64,000 nucleotides of DNA, taken from positions 26,570-90,569 of the forward strand of contig NZ_BJNM01000010.1 of assembly GCF_006539685.1 (NCBI RefSeq). Reading direction: 5' to 3'. Of the stretch, positions 44,089 to 52,501 are shown piece after piece. Positions within the stretch are counted from its first letter, which is position 1, and the number at the start of each line of letters is the position of its first letter. Made by a program: the position numbers and the translations under genes. A model generated the notes under the pieces. The model searched no databases. It had not been told where the DNA came from and saw nothing but the letters and a program-made list of their open reading frames with translations. Origin of the DNA: Gluconobacter oxydans (GTDB lineage: Bacteria; Pseudomonadota; Alphaproteobacteria; Acetobacterales; Acetobacteraceae).

Positions 44089-44556
44089 ATGTCCGAAAAC
44101 ACTTCCAGTACAGGTCTCCTGGAACTTACTGCCAAGATCGTTGCTGCCCAGGCATCCCGTGGAACACTTGAAGCAGAAGCACTGCCCGCCCTGATCCGCC
44201 AGGTATACGACGCCCTCGCCAAGGCCGGAGTCCCCGAGGAAGAGCCCCAGTCCGAGCGCCCGCAGCCGGCAGTCCCCATCAAACGCTCTGTTTTTCCGGA
44301 CTACATCATCTGTCTCGAAGACGGCAAGAAACTGAAAATGCTCAAGCGCCACCTTCAGAGCGCTTATGATATGACGCCGGAACAGTATCGTGAGCGGTGG
44401 GGTCTCCCCTCGGACTATCCGCTGGTCGCCCCCAACTATGCCCAGCGCCGTTCTGCCCTGGCGCGCGAGATCGGTCTTGGACGCAAGATCAGTGCCGCAA
44501 CCGGCGAAGGCAAGAAAGATAGTGCCCGCGGACGTCGTACCAAGAAGGAAGACTGA
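44089..44556 (+). CDS. Ros/MucR-family transcriptional regulator
   Basis: A 155-residue regulator of the Ros/MucR family, which silences AT-rich promoters in alphaproteobacteria. The N-terminal LLELTAKIVAAQASRGTL forms the oligomerisation region. The DNA-binding domain runs DYIICLEDGKKLKMLKRHL and then MTPEQYRERWGLPSDYP. At the usual zinc positions only Cys75 and His88 remain: the second Cys is Asp78 and the second His is replaced by Ala92-Tyr93. The upstream 150 bases are unusually AT-rich, which would suit autoregulation. Confidence 0.92.
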   Translation: MSENTSSTGLLELTAKIVAAQASRGTLEAEALPALIRQVYDALAKAGVPEEEPQSERPQPAVPIKRSVFPDYIICLEDGKKLKMLKRHLQSAYDMTPEQYRERWGLPSDYPLVAPNYAQRRSALAREIGLGRKISAATGEGKKDSARGRRTKKED

Positions 44557-44742
44557 GTATCGTCAGGGCAGGCTGGTGGGACTCTTCCAAAGGGGAGACG
44601 TATCGCCAGCCGGCTCTCTTGAGACGACAGGGACGGGAGCGGTTTCATTAACGCTGAACTGAATGCCTTTCTGGCGGGGCAGGTCAAACACCGGCAACTG
44701 CTGATCTGGCGGGTCGGGGCTCTTGTTGCATTTTTCGGCGCC

Positions 44743-45591
44743 GTGGTCATTTCGATGGCCGGTCATGGCGGTGCCGTCAGTGCGAATTCCATTCACCGGC
44801 CGCATATCGTCCGGCTGGCCATCAGCGGCATCATCAAAAATGACGTCTCCCAGACTGTACGTGCCCTGAAACAGGCCCGCGAGGCGTCGGATGTGACCGG
44901 CCTCCTGCTCGTGGTGGACAGCCCCGGCGGTGGTGTGACGGGAGGGGAGCGTCTGCACGAAGCCGTCAAGCGCTTTGCCGCCGTCAAACCCGTCGCCGTT
45001 TCCATGGGCGATATGGGCGCCTCTGCCGCTTACATGCTGTCCGTGCCCGCCCAGCATATCGTGGCCTTGCCCTCTACGCTGACCGGTTCGATCGGCGTTC
45101 TTTTCCAGCGTCCCGATGTCTCGGTAGGGCTGGGTCGTCTGGGCATTGGCATGGATGCCATCACGTCCGGTGCCATGAAAGACCAGACCGATCCCACCAG
45201 TGCCCTGACGCCCGAAGGCCGCCAGATGCTTCAGGGTCTTGTGAATGACCTGTTCGGCCAGTTTGTTTCGATGGTCGCCGAAGGGCGCCATCTGAGCGAG
45301 GAAAAGGTCCGCTCTCTGGCGGACGGTCGGGCCTACACTGGCCGCCAGGCGATTGCCCTGGGCCTGGTGGACGAACTTGGCGATGAAGATGCAGCCCGGC
45401 TCTGGCTCCGGAAACAACTGAAGATCGGCAATGCCTCTTATCCCGTGGTGCCACTGATCCCCGAGCACTCACGGTACTGGTATCAATGGCCCGGCAAAAA
45501 GGCGCTTCTGAAGGGCCTGCTGGGTGGAACTTTCTCAAGTGTGATCGATCGCGAAGGCCTTGACGGAGCCGTTGCGATTTTGCAACTCTGA
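44743..45591 (+). CDS. S49-family peptidase (SppA/SohB-like)
   Basis: A serine-lysine protease of the signal peptide peptidase A type. [18 protein letters not shown] is followed by [10 protein letters not shown] with the nucleophile Ser, and [10 protein letters not shown] with the base Lys. From the GTG at 44743 the protein has 282 residues and lacks a full membrane anchor. The same frame stays open upstream to 44623. Reading from an ATT at 44647, preceded by GGGAGC, adds 32 residues and completes a transmembrane helix. The true start is therefore uncertain. Confidence 0.88.
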   Translation: MVISMAGHGGAVSANSIHRPHIVRLAISGIIKNDVSQTVRALKQAREASDVTGLLLVVDSPGGGVTGGERLHEAVKRFAAVKPVAVSMGDMGASAAYMLSVPAQHIVALPSTLTGSIGVLFQRPDVSVGLGRLGIGMDAITSGAMKDQTDPTSALTPEGRQMLQGLVNDLFGQFVSMVAEGRHLSEEKVRSLADGRAYTGRQAIALGLVDELGDEDAARLWLRKQLKIGNASYPVVPLIPEHSRYWYQWPGKKALLKGLLGGTFSSVIDREGLDGAVAILQL

Positions 45592-45631
45592 TGGCCCGTT
45601 TCAGAAGGCGGAGTCAGGTGGAACAGCTGTC

Positions 45632-45937
45632 ATGACCCGATCCGAACTTATCGCCGAACTGGCGGCCGCATACCCACATCTTCTTACCCGCGATGTCGAA
45701 CGTATCGTCCACGCGGTCTTTGACGAGATCGGGGCGGCACTTGCGCGGGGAGACCGGGTCGAACTGCGGGGCTTCGGAGCCTTTCTTCCCCGCGAACGGG
45801 CGGCCAGGACGGGGCGCAATCCCCGGACCGGCGATGTCGTGCCGGTGGAGGAAAAAAGCGTCCCCTTCTTCAAAGTGGGCAAGGAACTCAGGGAACGCGT
45901 CAACCAGCGCCTGTCTACCCGCAAAAACGGTGACTGA
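45632..45937 (+). CDS. ihfB: Integration host factor beta subunit / HU-family protein
   Basis: A 101-residue DNA-bending protein. [16 protein letters not shown] begins the helical dimer part and [25 protein letters not shown] is the strand-and-arm region, seen in segments. The IHF-beta assignment rests on the N-terminus and the arm. The matching alpha subunit is 17 kb downstream. The ATG at 45632 is chosen over 45560 because the HU/IHF fold starts there. Confidence 0.9.
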   Translation: MTRSELIAELAAAYPHLLTRDVERIVHAVFDEIGAALARGDRVELRGFGAFLPRERAARTGRNPRTGDVVPVEEKSVPFFKVGKELRERVNQRLSTRKNGD

Positions 45938-46034
45938 ACGGGCTGTGTCCGCGCTGCATCAGGCGTGTTCAAGGAACGCCATGCGTCAAGCCCGGGGCTG
46001 GTTTGAAGGGCCGGTTCTGCAGTATTGTAAGGCC

Positions 46035-46364
46035 ATGAAACCTGTCCCGCATTTTCTGGTTGTGTCTGCCTGGGCTGTCAGCCTGTGCCTGGCGGGAGGA
46101 TCTCTTCTGGCTCCGTCAGCCGCTCTGGCTCACGGAGTGTTGAAATCTCCGGCTAGGACATCGCTGCATCACACGGCCAGATCGCGCTCGGCGCAGGCGA
46201 GAATCTGTTACCGGATGGCATCCGGCGTCATTGTGCTGGAACAGATGCCCAACAGCGCCAGGCATCTCGGACGTGGAAGTGGCTTTGCCCCGATCGGGGA
46301 AGCGGTCTTCCGCTCCAGCAACCGGCTTCATGCCTGTCCCGACGCGCACGGACGCCGGGGATAG
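46035..46364 (+). CDS. Small secreted hypothetical protein
   Basis: A 109-residue protein of unknown function. The first 31 residues form a good signal peptide: basic start, hydrophobic core LVVSAWAVSLCLAGG, cleavage near ALAHG. The mature part is basic and contains two cysteines. TAAGG lies 5 bases before the ATG. The frame is open further upstream but only as a shadow of ihfB. It ends 29 bases from the convergent LysR stop. Real expression is plausible but not proven. Confidence 0.5.
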   Translation: MKPVPHFLVVSAWAVSLCLAGGSLLAPSAALAHGVLKSPARTSLHHTARSRSAQARICYRMASGVIVLEQMPNSARHLGRGSGFAPIGEAVFRSSNRLHACPDAHGRRG

Positions 46365-46392
46365 GGAGACGGAACCGTCTCCCGGGGTTGCC

Positions 46393-47292
46393 CTAGTCGT
46401 GTCCCTTGAGGTTGCTGATTTCTGAAAGCAGGAAATCCCGGAACACTGCGATCCGCTTGGATGTCCGCAGTTCTTCCGGATAGACGAAATAGGCCTCCAC
46501 CAGCGGGACCTGCTGGTTCGGCAGGATCCTGACAAGCTCCGGATAGCCCGTTGCGGCATAAAGGGGCAGGGAGCCGATCCCCGTTCCGGCCGCAATGGCA
46601 TTTGCAACCGCGGAAATATTATTGATCGCCAGTCGCCGGCTTCCCTGACGGGCAACGCCTTCCTGCCGCAGCAGATCCAGCAGCCAGTTCACGTTGGGAA
46701 GTGGCAGATGCCAGCCCGCAAAGCTGATGATCTGGTGATTGGCGAGGTCTTCCAGAGAATGCGGCGTGCCGTTGCGCTCAAGATACTCGGCGCTGGCATA
46801 GATCGGCATGGGAAAGTTCGCGAGATGACGCTGGACCAGATCCGGCTGTGTCGGCGGATGGAGCCTGATCGCAACATCGGCCTCCCGCATTCCCAGATCC
46901 AGATCCGCATCCTCGAGCAGAAGCGTGACTTCGATATCGGGATGCAGTTCCAGAAACCGGTTCAGACGCGGAGAAAGCCAGGACAGACCAAAGCCGGTCG
47001 TCGTGGTAATCTTGATCTTGCCGGCCGCCCGTTCCTTGCTTTCGCTCAGGAAAGCCTGGGTGAGAGCCAGTTTCGAGAAGACTTCCCGCACCGTACGGTT
47101 CAGGACATCGCCCTGTTCCGTCAGGATCAGTCCACGCGCATGCCGATGGAACAGCGGCACGCGCAGGACATCTTCAAGCGCGGAAATCTGGCGCGATACT
47201 GCCGACTGACTCAGCCCCAGCCGGTCACCGGCATGGGTGAAGGACCCGGCTTCCGCCACGGCGTGAAAAATCCGCAGCTTGTCCCAGTCCAT
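46393..47292 (-). CDS. LysR-family transcriptional regulator
   Basis: A 299-residue regulator with an N-terminal winged helix (MDWDKLRIFHAVAEAGSFTHAG, then LGLSQSAVSRQISALE, in parts) and a C-terminal ligand-binding domain. The start at 47292 follows GGGGAG at a good distance; the earlier in-frame ATG at 47343 would add 17 charged residues. It lies downstream of trxB on the same strand. The ligand and targets are unknown. Confidence 0.9.
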   Translation of the reverse strand: MDWDKLRIFHAVAEAGSFTHAGDRLGLSQSAVSRQISALEDVLRVPLFHRHARGLILTEQGDVLNRTVREVFSKLALTQAFLSESKERAAGKIKITTTTGFGLSWLSPRLNRFLELHPDIEVTLLLEDADLDLGMREADVAIRLHPPTQPDLVQRHLANFPMPIYASAEYLERNGTPHSLEDLANHQIISFAGWHLPLPNVNWLLDLLRQEGVARQGSRRLAINNISAVANAIAAGTGIGSLPLYAATGYPELVRILPNQQVPLVEAYFVYPEELRTSKRIAVFRDFLLSEISNLKGHD

Positions 47293-47410
47293 CTGGTTTT
47301 CTCCCCGTTCGCCGATGCGACGGTCTTCGTCCTTCTTGCCCATACGTCCCGGCGTTATCCGTCAAGATATGTCGTTGAATGGACGAAACTGTCTGAACCG
47401 CAGGCGAGGG

Positions 47411-48385
47411 TCAAGTTTTTGTCATGGCAGGTATGCCAGAAAGATATCGTTCCGCCTCCAGCGCCGCCATGCAGCCCGTTCCGGCTGCCGTCACGGCCTG
47501 CCGGAAAATCCGGTCCTGGATGTCACCGGCTGCGAACACGCCTTTGACGGACGTCCCCGTGCCGTCGCTTTCCGTCAGGATATATCCATCGCTGTCACAG
47601 GCCACTTCATGCCGGAACGGACCGGCATTGGGGGTATGACCGATGGCCACGAACACACCGTCCACGTCCAGCCTGGAGAGAGCGCCCGTCTGCGTGTCCT
47701 TCAGGGCCACGCCGCAGACGACTTCCGGCTCACCCGTCCCCAGAATTTCCTCGACGACCTGGTTCCAGTGAACTTCGACCTTCGGGTTGGAGAACAGGCG
47801 CTCCTGCAGGATGCGCTCGGCCCGCAGGCTGTCGCGGCGATGGATCAGGTGCACCTTGTCCGCATGATGCGTCAGGTACAGCGCTTCCTCGACCGCCGTA
47901 TTGCCGCCGCCGATCACGGCGACCGTCTTGCCGCGATAGAAAAAGCCGTCACAGGTCGCACAGGCCGAAACACCGCCGCGCTGAAGACGCTTTTCCGATT
48001 CGAGACCGAGCCATTTGGCCTGGGCCCCGGTGGCGATCACAACCGTGCGTGCCCGGAACTCGTCTCCCGAGTCTCCGACCAGCCGGAAATATCCGTCCGG
48101 CCCCGGACCGTTCTTCAGATCGGCCTGTACGATCAGGTCATAAACCAGCTGCGTCCCGACGTGCTCGGCCTGCGCGCGCATCTGCTCCATCAGCCAGGGA
48201 CCCTGCACAGGAGTCGCAAAGCCGGGATAGTTTTCAACATCCGTCGTGATGGTGAGCTGGCCGCCGGGCTGCATCCCGGTGACGAGAATCGGCTTGAGGC
48301 TCGCGCGGGCCGCGTAGATCGCAGCGGTGTAACCAGCAGGGCCGGCGCCAACGACCAGCAGATCCGTATGATGGATTTCAGGCAT
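47411..48385 (-). CDS. trxB: Thioredoxin reductase
   Basis: An FAD enzyme passing electrons from NADPH to thioredoxin. The 324-residue protein has GAGPAGYTAAIYAAR (FAD), the redox-active CATC at residues 142-145, the NADPH loop GGGNTAVEEALYL and GVFAAGDIQDRIFRQA near the end. Length is normal. The divergent Lrp gene starts 98 bases away. Confidence 0.97.
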   Translation of the reverse strand: MPEIHHTDLLVVGAGPAGYTAAIYAARASLKPILVTGMQPGGQLTITTDVENYPGFATPVQGPWLMEQMRAQAEHVGTQLVYDLIVQADLKNGPGPDGYFRLVGDSGDEFRARTVVIATGAQAKWLGLESEKRLQRGGVSACATCDGFFYRGKTVAVIGGGNTAVEEALYLTHHADKVHLIHRRDSLRAERILQERLFSNPKVEVHWNQVVEEILGTGEPEVVCGVALKDTQTGALSRLDVDGVFVAIGHTPNAGPFRHEVACDSDGYILTESDGTGTSVKGVFAAGDIQDRIFRQAVTAAGTGCMAALEAERYLSGIPAMTKT

Positions 48386-48483
48386 GATGGGTCCTCAATG
48401 GGTATCTGGTCCCCCATATAAAGACTTCCGACGCATCTGCCATCTTTGCGGATCATGTCACCTGCCATATACGTCAGAGTGAA

Positions 48484-48966
48484 ATGAACGTACCGCCACG
48501 CCCCGCACCGATTGAACTGGACGCCATCGACCGGCAGATCATTGCCGAACTCCAGGCCGATGGACGCATGACCAACGTGGAACTCGCCCGTCGGACCGGC
48601 ATTTCCGCGCCGCCCTGCCTGCGACGTGTCCGGCGGCTCGAGGAACTGGGGATCATCAAGGGCTACCACGCGGAAGTGGATGCGGCCCTGCTGGGCTGGT
48701 CCCTGAATTTCTATGCCCTGATCGGCCTCGAGAGCCAGAAAGGCAGCGTGCTGGAAGCCTTTGAGGCGCAGGTCGGCGCCTGGCCCGAAACGCGGGAATG
48801 TCACATGATCCGTGGCGGCGGTGATTTTCTCGTGCGCCTTGTCGCCCGCGACGCCGCCCACCAGAACGCCCTGACGCGCCTGCTGACCGACAGCCCGCAT
48901 GTCGTCCGCGTCCAGACCCTCCAGACCATCCATACAAGCCGTGATCTCGCCGGCGTGCCGATCTGA
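48484..48966 (+). CDS. Lrp/AsnC-family transcriptional regulator
   Basis: A 160-residue feast/famine regulator. The helix-turn-helix AIDRQIIAELQADGRMTN with VELARRTGISAPPCLRRVRRLE is followed by the RAM/AsnC ligand domain. Divergent from trxB and 11 bases upstream of the GT2 gene, so it may be co-transcribed with the glycosyltransferase genes. The effector amino acid cannot be told. Confidence 0.93.
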   Translation: MNVPPRPAPIELDAIDRQIIAELQADGRMTNVELARRTGISAPPCLRRVRRLEELGIIKGYHAEVDAALLGWSLNFYALIGLESQKGSVLEAFEAQVGAWPETRECHMIRGGGDFLVRLVARDAAHQNALTRLLTDSPHVVRVQTLQTIHTSRDLAGVPI

Positions 48967-48977
48967 CGGCTGACCCC

Positions 48978-50084
48978 ATGACCGCCTCGCGGCTGCTGCC
49001 TCTTCCGGCCGAACTGAGCGTCATCGTCCCGTGTTACAACGAGGTCGCCAATGTGGCGCCCATGGTCGCCGCACTGGACAGCGCCCTCGAAGGCCGGAAA
49101 TGGGAAGTCATCTTCGTCGATGACAGCTCGCCGGATGGCACGGCGGCCGAGGTTTCCCGCATTGCCCGTCTGGACCCGCGGGTCCGGGTGCTGTGCCGGG
49201 TCGGGCGCCGTGGCCTGTCATCTGCCGTGATCGAGGGAATTCTCTCATCAAGTGCCCCCTGGGTCGCGGTCATGGACGGCGATCTGCAGCATGATGAATC
49301 CGTCCTGTGCACCATGCTGGCCGAACTGCAGTCCGGCGCGGATATCGTCGTGGCGAGTCGACATGTCGAAGGCGGAGACAGCGCCGGACTGGCAGGACAC
49401 TGGCGGCACATGCTTTCGGATGCGGGCATCCGGGCCGCGCAGGCCATCATGCCGCACCCGCTCAGTGATCCGATGAGCGGCTTTTTCGCCATGCGCCGGG
49501 ATCTCTTTGATACCCTGCTGCCCCGACTGTCGGGCACCGGCTTCAAGATCCTGCTTGATCTGGTGATGTCCGCGCCCCGGACAGTGCGCATCGTCGAGGT
49601 GCCCTTCGTTTTTCGTCCGCGACTGGCCGGTGAGAGCAAGCTCGATATCGTGGTCCTGATCCAGTTTGCGACCATGCTGCTCGACAAGCTGACCCGCGGC
49701 TGGCTGCCGACGCGCTTCATGGCTTTTGCGCTGGTCGGGCTGATTGGCGTGGCCGTCAATGTGGCCGTTCTGAATCTGGCAGGGGCCTGCGGTCTGGGCT
49801 TTTCCTGGGCCCAGCTGGCCGGAACCGCCGTCGCCATCCTGACGAACTTCATGCTCAACAACCGCTTCACCTATCATGACCGTCGTCTGAAAGGGGTGAA
49901 GCTCTGGCGCGGGCTGGTCATTTTCATTGCCGTCTGCTCGCTGGGTGCGATCGCCAATATCGGTATTGCCCGCATGATGCTGGACAGCGCCGGCCATGGC
50001 CACTGGGACCGTTCCTCCGCTGCCGGAGCCGTCGTCGGCGTTGTCTGGAACTACGCGGTCTCCTCCACGCTCGTCTGGCGCTGA
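48978..50084 (+). CDS. Polyprenyl-phosphate glycosyltransferase with GtrA domain
   Basis: A 368-residue fusion. Residues 1-235 form a GT2 glycosyltransferase like dolichol-phosphate mannose synthase, with VIVPCYNEVANV, the VDDSSPDGT motif and the metal-site MDGDLQHDE. Residues 245-368 hold four membrane helices of the GtrA type, including MAFALVGLIGVAVNVAVLN. Such proteins charge undecaprenyl phosphate with a sugar on the inner face and may help to flip it. The ArnT-like transferase downstream would use the lipid-linked sugar. Confidence 0.88.
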   Translation: MTASRLLPLPAELSVIVPCYNEVANVAPMVAALDSALEGRKWEVIFVDDSSPDGTAAEVSRIARLDPRVRVLCRVGRRGLSSAVIEGILSSSAPWVAVMDGDLQHDESVLCTMLAELQSGADIVVASRHVEGGDSAGLAGHWRHMLSDAGIRAAQAIMPHPLSDPMSGFFAMRRDLFDTLLPRLSGTGFKILLDLVMSAPRTVRIVEVPFVFRPRLAGESKLDIVVLIQFATMLLDKLTRGWLPTRFMAFALVGLIGVAVNVAVLNLAGACGLGFSWAQLAGTAVAILTNFMLNNRFTYHDRRLKGVKLWRGLVIFIAVCSLGAIANIGIARMMLDSAGHGHWDRSSAAGAVVGVVWNYAVSSTLVWR

Positions 50085-50088
50085 TCCC

Positions 50089-51489
50089 TTGAGTGATACG
50101 CCTCGCCAAATCCGGCTGTTCTGGGCGCTTCTTGCCGTCCTGACTATCATCCGGCTGTGTCTGGCGGCCAATGTCCCGCTGACGCCCGACGAGGCCTATT
50201 ACTGGGTCTGGTCCCGCAATCTTCAGCCGGGCTATCTGGATCATCCCTTCATGGTTGCCCTCTGGATCCGTGTCGGGACATGGATCGCCGGGGAGACACC
50301 GCTTGGTGTCCGTCTGCTGGGGCCGCTCTCCGTTCTGCCCGGGAGCTGGGCGCTTTATCACGCTGCCCGTCGTCTGCTGCCGTCCTGCCCATGGCCGGCC
50401 TCCGGCCTTAAGGCAGCGCTGCTGCTCAATGCTACGCTCATGCTGGGTCTGGGCGCTGCGACCATGACGCCAGACACCCCGCTGCTGTTCTTCATCACGC
50501 TGTTTCTCTACACGCTCAGCCGCGCTGTCGATCCGGAGCTCAAACCGCGCGCCGCTCTTCCGTGGTGGATCGGTTCGGCTGTTCTTCTGGGGCTGGCTTT
50601 CGATTCAAAATATACCGCCGTCCTGATCGGTGCCGGACTGGGAGGCGCTGTCCTCACGACGGGACGCCTGCGCCGTCAGCCTGGTCCCTGGCTGGCCATT
50701 CCGGCCCTGTTCGTGGCGATGTCGCCCGTCATCCTGTGGAATGCGCATCACCACTGGGCCAGCTTCCTCAGACAGGGCAGCAGGGCAGGAGACTGGCATC
50801 CGGCCCGTGCCGTCCAGTTCATGGGCGAGCTGATCGGAGGGCAGATCGGTCTCGCCACGCCGCTTATTTTCGTTCTGTTCGCGGTCGGGCTCTGGGCGTG
50901 TCTCAGGCGCAACCGCCTTCTGGCCTGGCTGGCTCTTGTTCCAATGACCGTGTTCGTCACGCATGTCTTCGGTGACCGGGTCCAGCCAAACTGGCCAGCC
51001 GTGATCTATCCGGTCTTTGCCCTGGCTGCTCTTGAAACAGGCTGGCGCATCCGCTGGCCCGTCATCAGCGGGCTGGCCCTGACCCTCATTGTCTGCATTC
51101 AGGCCGTTTTTTCGCCGCTGCACCTTGTGCCGCATCGTGATCCGGTGCTGCGCCTGACCGGCGGCTGGGAAACATTTTCCCGCCAGCTTGCCCTGAAGGC
51201 CAGAGGCGAAGGCGCAACCGCGCTCGCCGCCGAGGATTACGCCCTCGCCTCAAGACTGGCCTTCACGCAGAACATCCTGCCCGTAATCGGCACGGATCCA
51301 CGCTGGCACCTTTTCCGCCTTCCCGCAGCGGGAAGCGCAAAAGCCGTCATGGTCGAGGAGCAGCGGCACGGCACGGTTCCCGAAAAATCCGCAACACTGT
51401 GCCGGGAAGTCCGCGCCCAACCCATCCGCTGCTACACTGTAAGCCCGCCAGGTTTCACGATCGGTGTGCAGCTTCCCAAGCGTTCTTAA
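50089..51489 (+). CDS. ArnT/PMT-like membrane glycosyltransferase (GT39/GT83 type)
   Basis: A polytopic protein of about 466 residues with 10 or more membrane helices. It has the acidic catalytic loop PLTPDEAYYWVWSRNL between the first helices, typical of enzymes that use lipid-linked sugars in the periplasm. A TTG at 50089 just after the GT2 stop is the proposed start. An ATG at 49996 would overlap the GT2 gene by 89 bases and begin with poorly hydrophobic residues. With the GT2-GtrA gene it probably forms a pathway for lipid A or glycan modification. Confidence 0.82.
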   Translation: MSDTPRQIRLFWALLAVLTIIRLCLAANVPLTPDEAYYWVWSRNLQPGYLDHPFMVALWIRVGTWIAGETPLGVRLLGPLSVLPGSWALYHAARRLLPSCPWPASGLKAALLLNATLMLGLGAATMTPDTPLLFFITLFLYTLSRAVDPELKPRAALPWWIGSAVLLGLAFDSKYTAVLIGAGLGGAVLTTGRLRRQPGPWLAIPALFVAMSPVILWNAHHHWASFLRQGSRAGDWHPARAVQFMGELIGGQIGLATPLIFVLFAVGLWACLRRNRLLAWLALVPMTVFVTHVFGDRVQPNWPAVIYPVFALAALETGWRIRWPVISGLALTLIVCIQAVFSPLHLVPHRDPVLRLTGGWETFSRQLALKARGEGATALAAEDYALASRLAFTQNILPVIGTDPRWHLFRLPAAGSAKAVMVEEQRHGTVPEKSATLCREVRAQPIRCYTVSPPGFTIGVQLPKRS

Positions 51490-51539
51490 ACCTCTCCTTA
51501 AGACCTTGCCCGCCATACTGGACACATTCAGGAGGCGGG

Positions 51540-52475
51540 ATGTCCAACCAGAACGGCAAAGAAGCTCGAAAGATCATCATCAAACGTTTTGATGTGGTCG
51601 AAGGCGGTCATCATGGCGGGGCGTGGAAGATTGCCTATGCCGATTTCGTAACGGCCATGATGGCGTTCTTCCTTGTCATGTGGCTCATCAATGCCACGAC
51701 GGAAGATCAGCGCAAGGGTATCGCCAATTTCTTTAATCCGATGGCGGTCTGGAAGGATATGCCGCCGCCGGTGGACAATGTCCTGCCCGCGGCCCCGGAG
51801 CCGGTCTCTCTGGAGACGAAGCCGGTTGCCCTGAAGCCGGGAAAAGACCAGTACGGCAAGGCGCCCCAGGGAGCAGCAGGGTCCCAGCAGGGGAAGGACC
51901 AGACCGCGCCGAGCGTGCATACGGCGCAGATCGTCGTTCTGCATGACAGCCAGATCCAGCCCGGCGAGCCCCCCGTTACGCCTTCTGCCCAGAAGGCCGA
52001 GCAGGAGGCCAGGGCTGAGGCCGCCCAGAAGATCCAGGCGCTCATCAGCAATACGCCCGAACTGGCGGATGTCCGTTCCCAGGTCTCGGTCACGGTTGGT
52101 GATGACGGGTTGCATGTCCAGATCGCGGATTCCGATCACCAGCCGATGTTTGCCATGGGGCAGTCCTCGCCCAATCCTCATGCCGTCCAGCTGATCAAGG
52201 CCATTGTGCCGTATCTTGAGAAGCTTCACGGCAAGCTTTCCATCGCCGGATACACCGATGCCGCTCCCTATCGCCCCGGGCAGTTGAGCAACTGGAGCCT
52301 GTCGAGCGCGCGTGCGGTGGCCGTGCGGGATCTCGTTGTCCAGAGCGGTTTTCCGGACCGGCGGCTGAAATCCGTCAGCGGATATGCCGACCGCAATCTT
52401 TTTGACCCCACCCAGCCTCTCAATCCCCGGAACCGTCGCATCGTCCTGGTGCTGTCGCCCGATATTTCTCAATAA
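51540..52475 (+). CDS. motB: Flagellar stator protein MotB
   Basis: A 311-residue stator subunit. The N-terminal basic tail is followed by the single membrane helix, which holds the proton-carrying Asp in YADFVTAMMAFFLVMW. A long Pro/Gln/Ala-rich linker follows, then a C-terminal OmpA-like peptidoglycan-binding domain (LSIAGYTDAAPYRPG, LSSARAVAVRDLV). A perfect AGGAGG precedes the ATG at 51540; the frame upstream to 51399 lies within the previous gene. It comes before motA, the reverse of the E. coli order. Confidence 0.95.
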   Translation: MSNQNGKEARKIIIKRFDVVEGGHHGGAWKIAYADFVTAMMAFFLVMWLINATTEDQRKGIANFFNPMAVWKDMPPPVDNVLPAAPEPVSLETKPVALKPGKDQYGKAPQGAAGSQQGKDQTAPSVHTAQIVVLHDSQIQPGEPPVTPSAQKAEQEARAEAAQKIQALISNTPELADVRSQVSVTVGDDGLHVQIADSDHQPMFAMGQSSPNPHAVQLIKAIVPYLEKLHGKLSIAGYTDAAPYRPGQLSNWSLSSARAVAVRDLVVQSGFPDRRLKSVSGYADRNLFDPTQPLNPRNRRIVLVLSPDISQ

Positions 52476-52501
52476 ATTCAAGTCAGTCAGGAAATTTTCG
52501 G

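Noticed and set aside
51484..51540. Possible flagellar sigma factor promoter (TAAA then GCC) before motB
   Set aside because: TAAA overlaps the previous stop codon, and the spacing and the second box do not match the consensus well.
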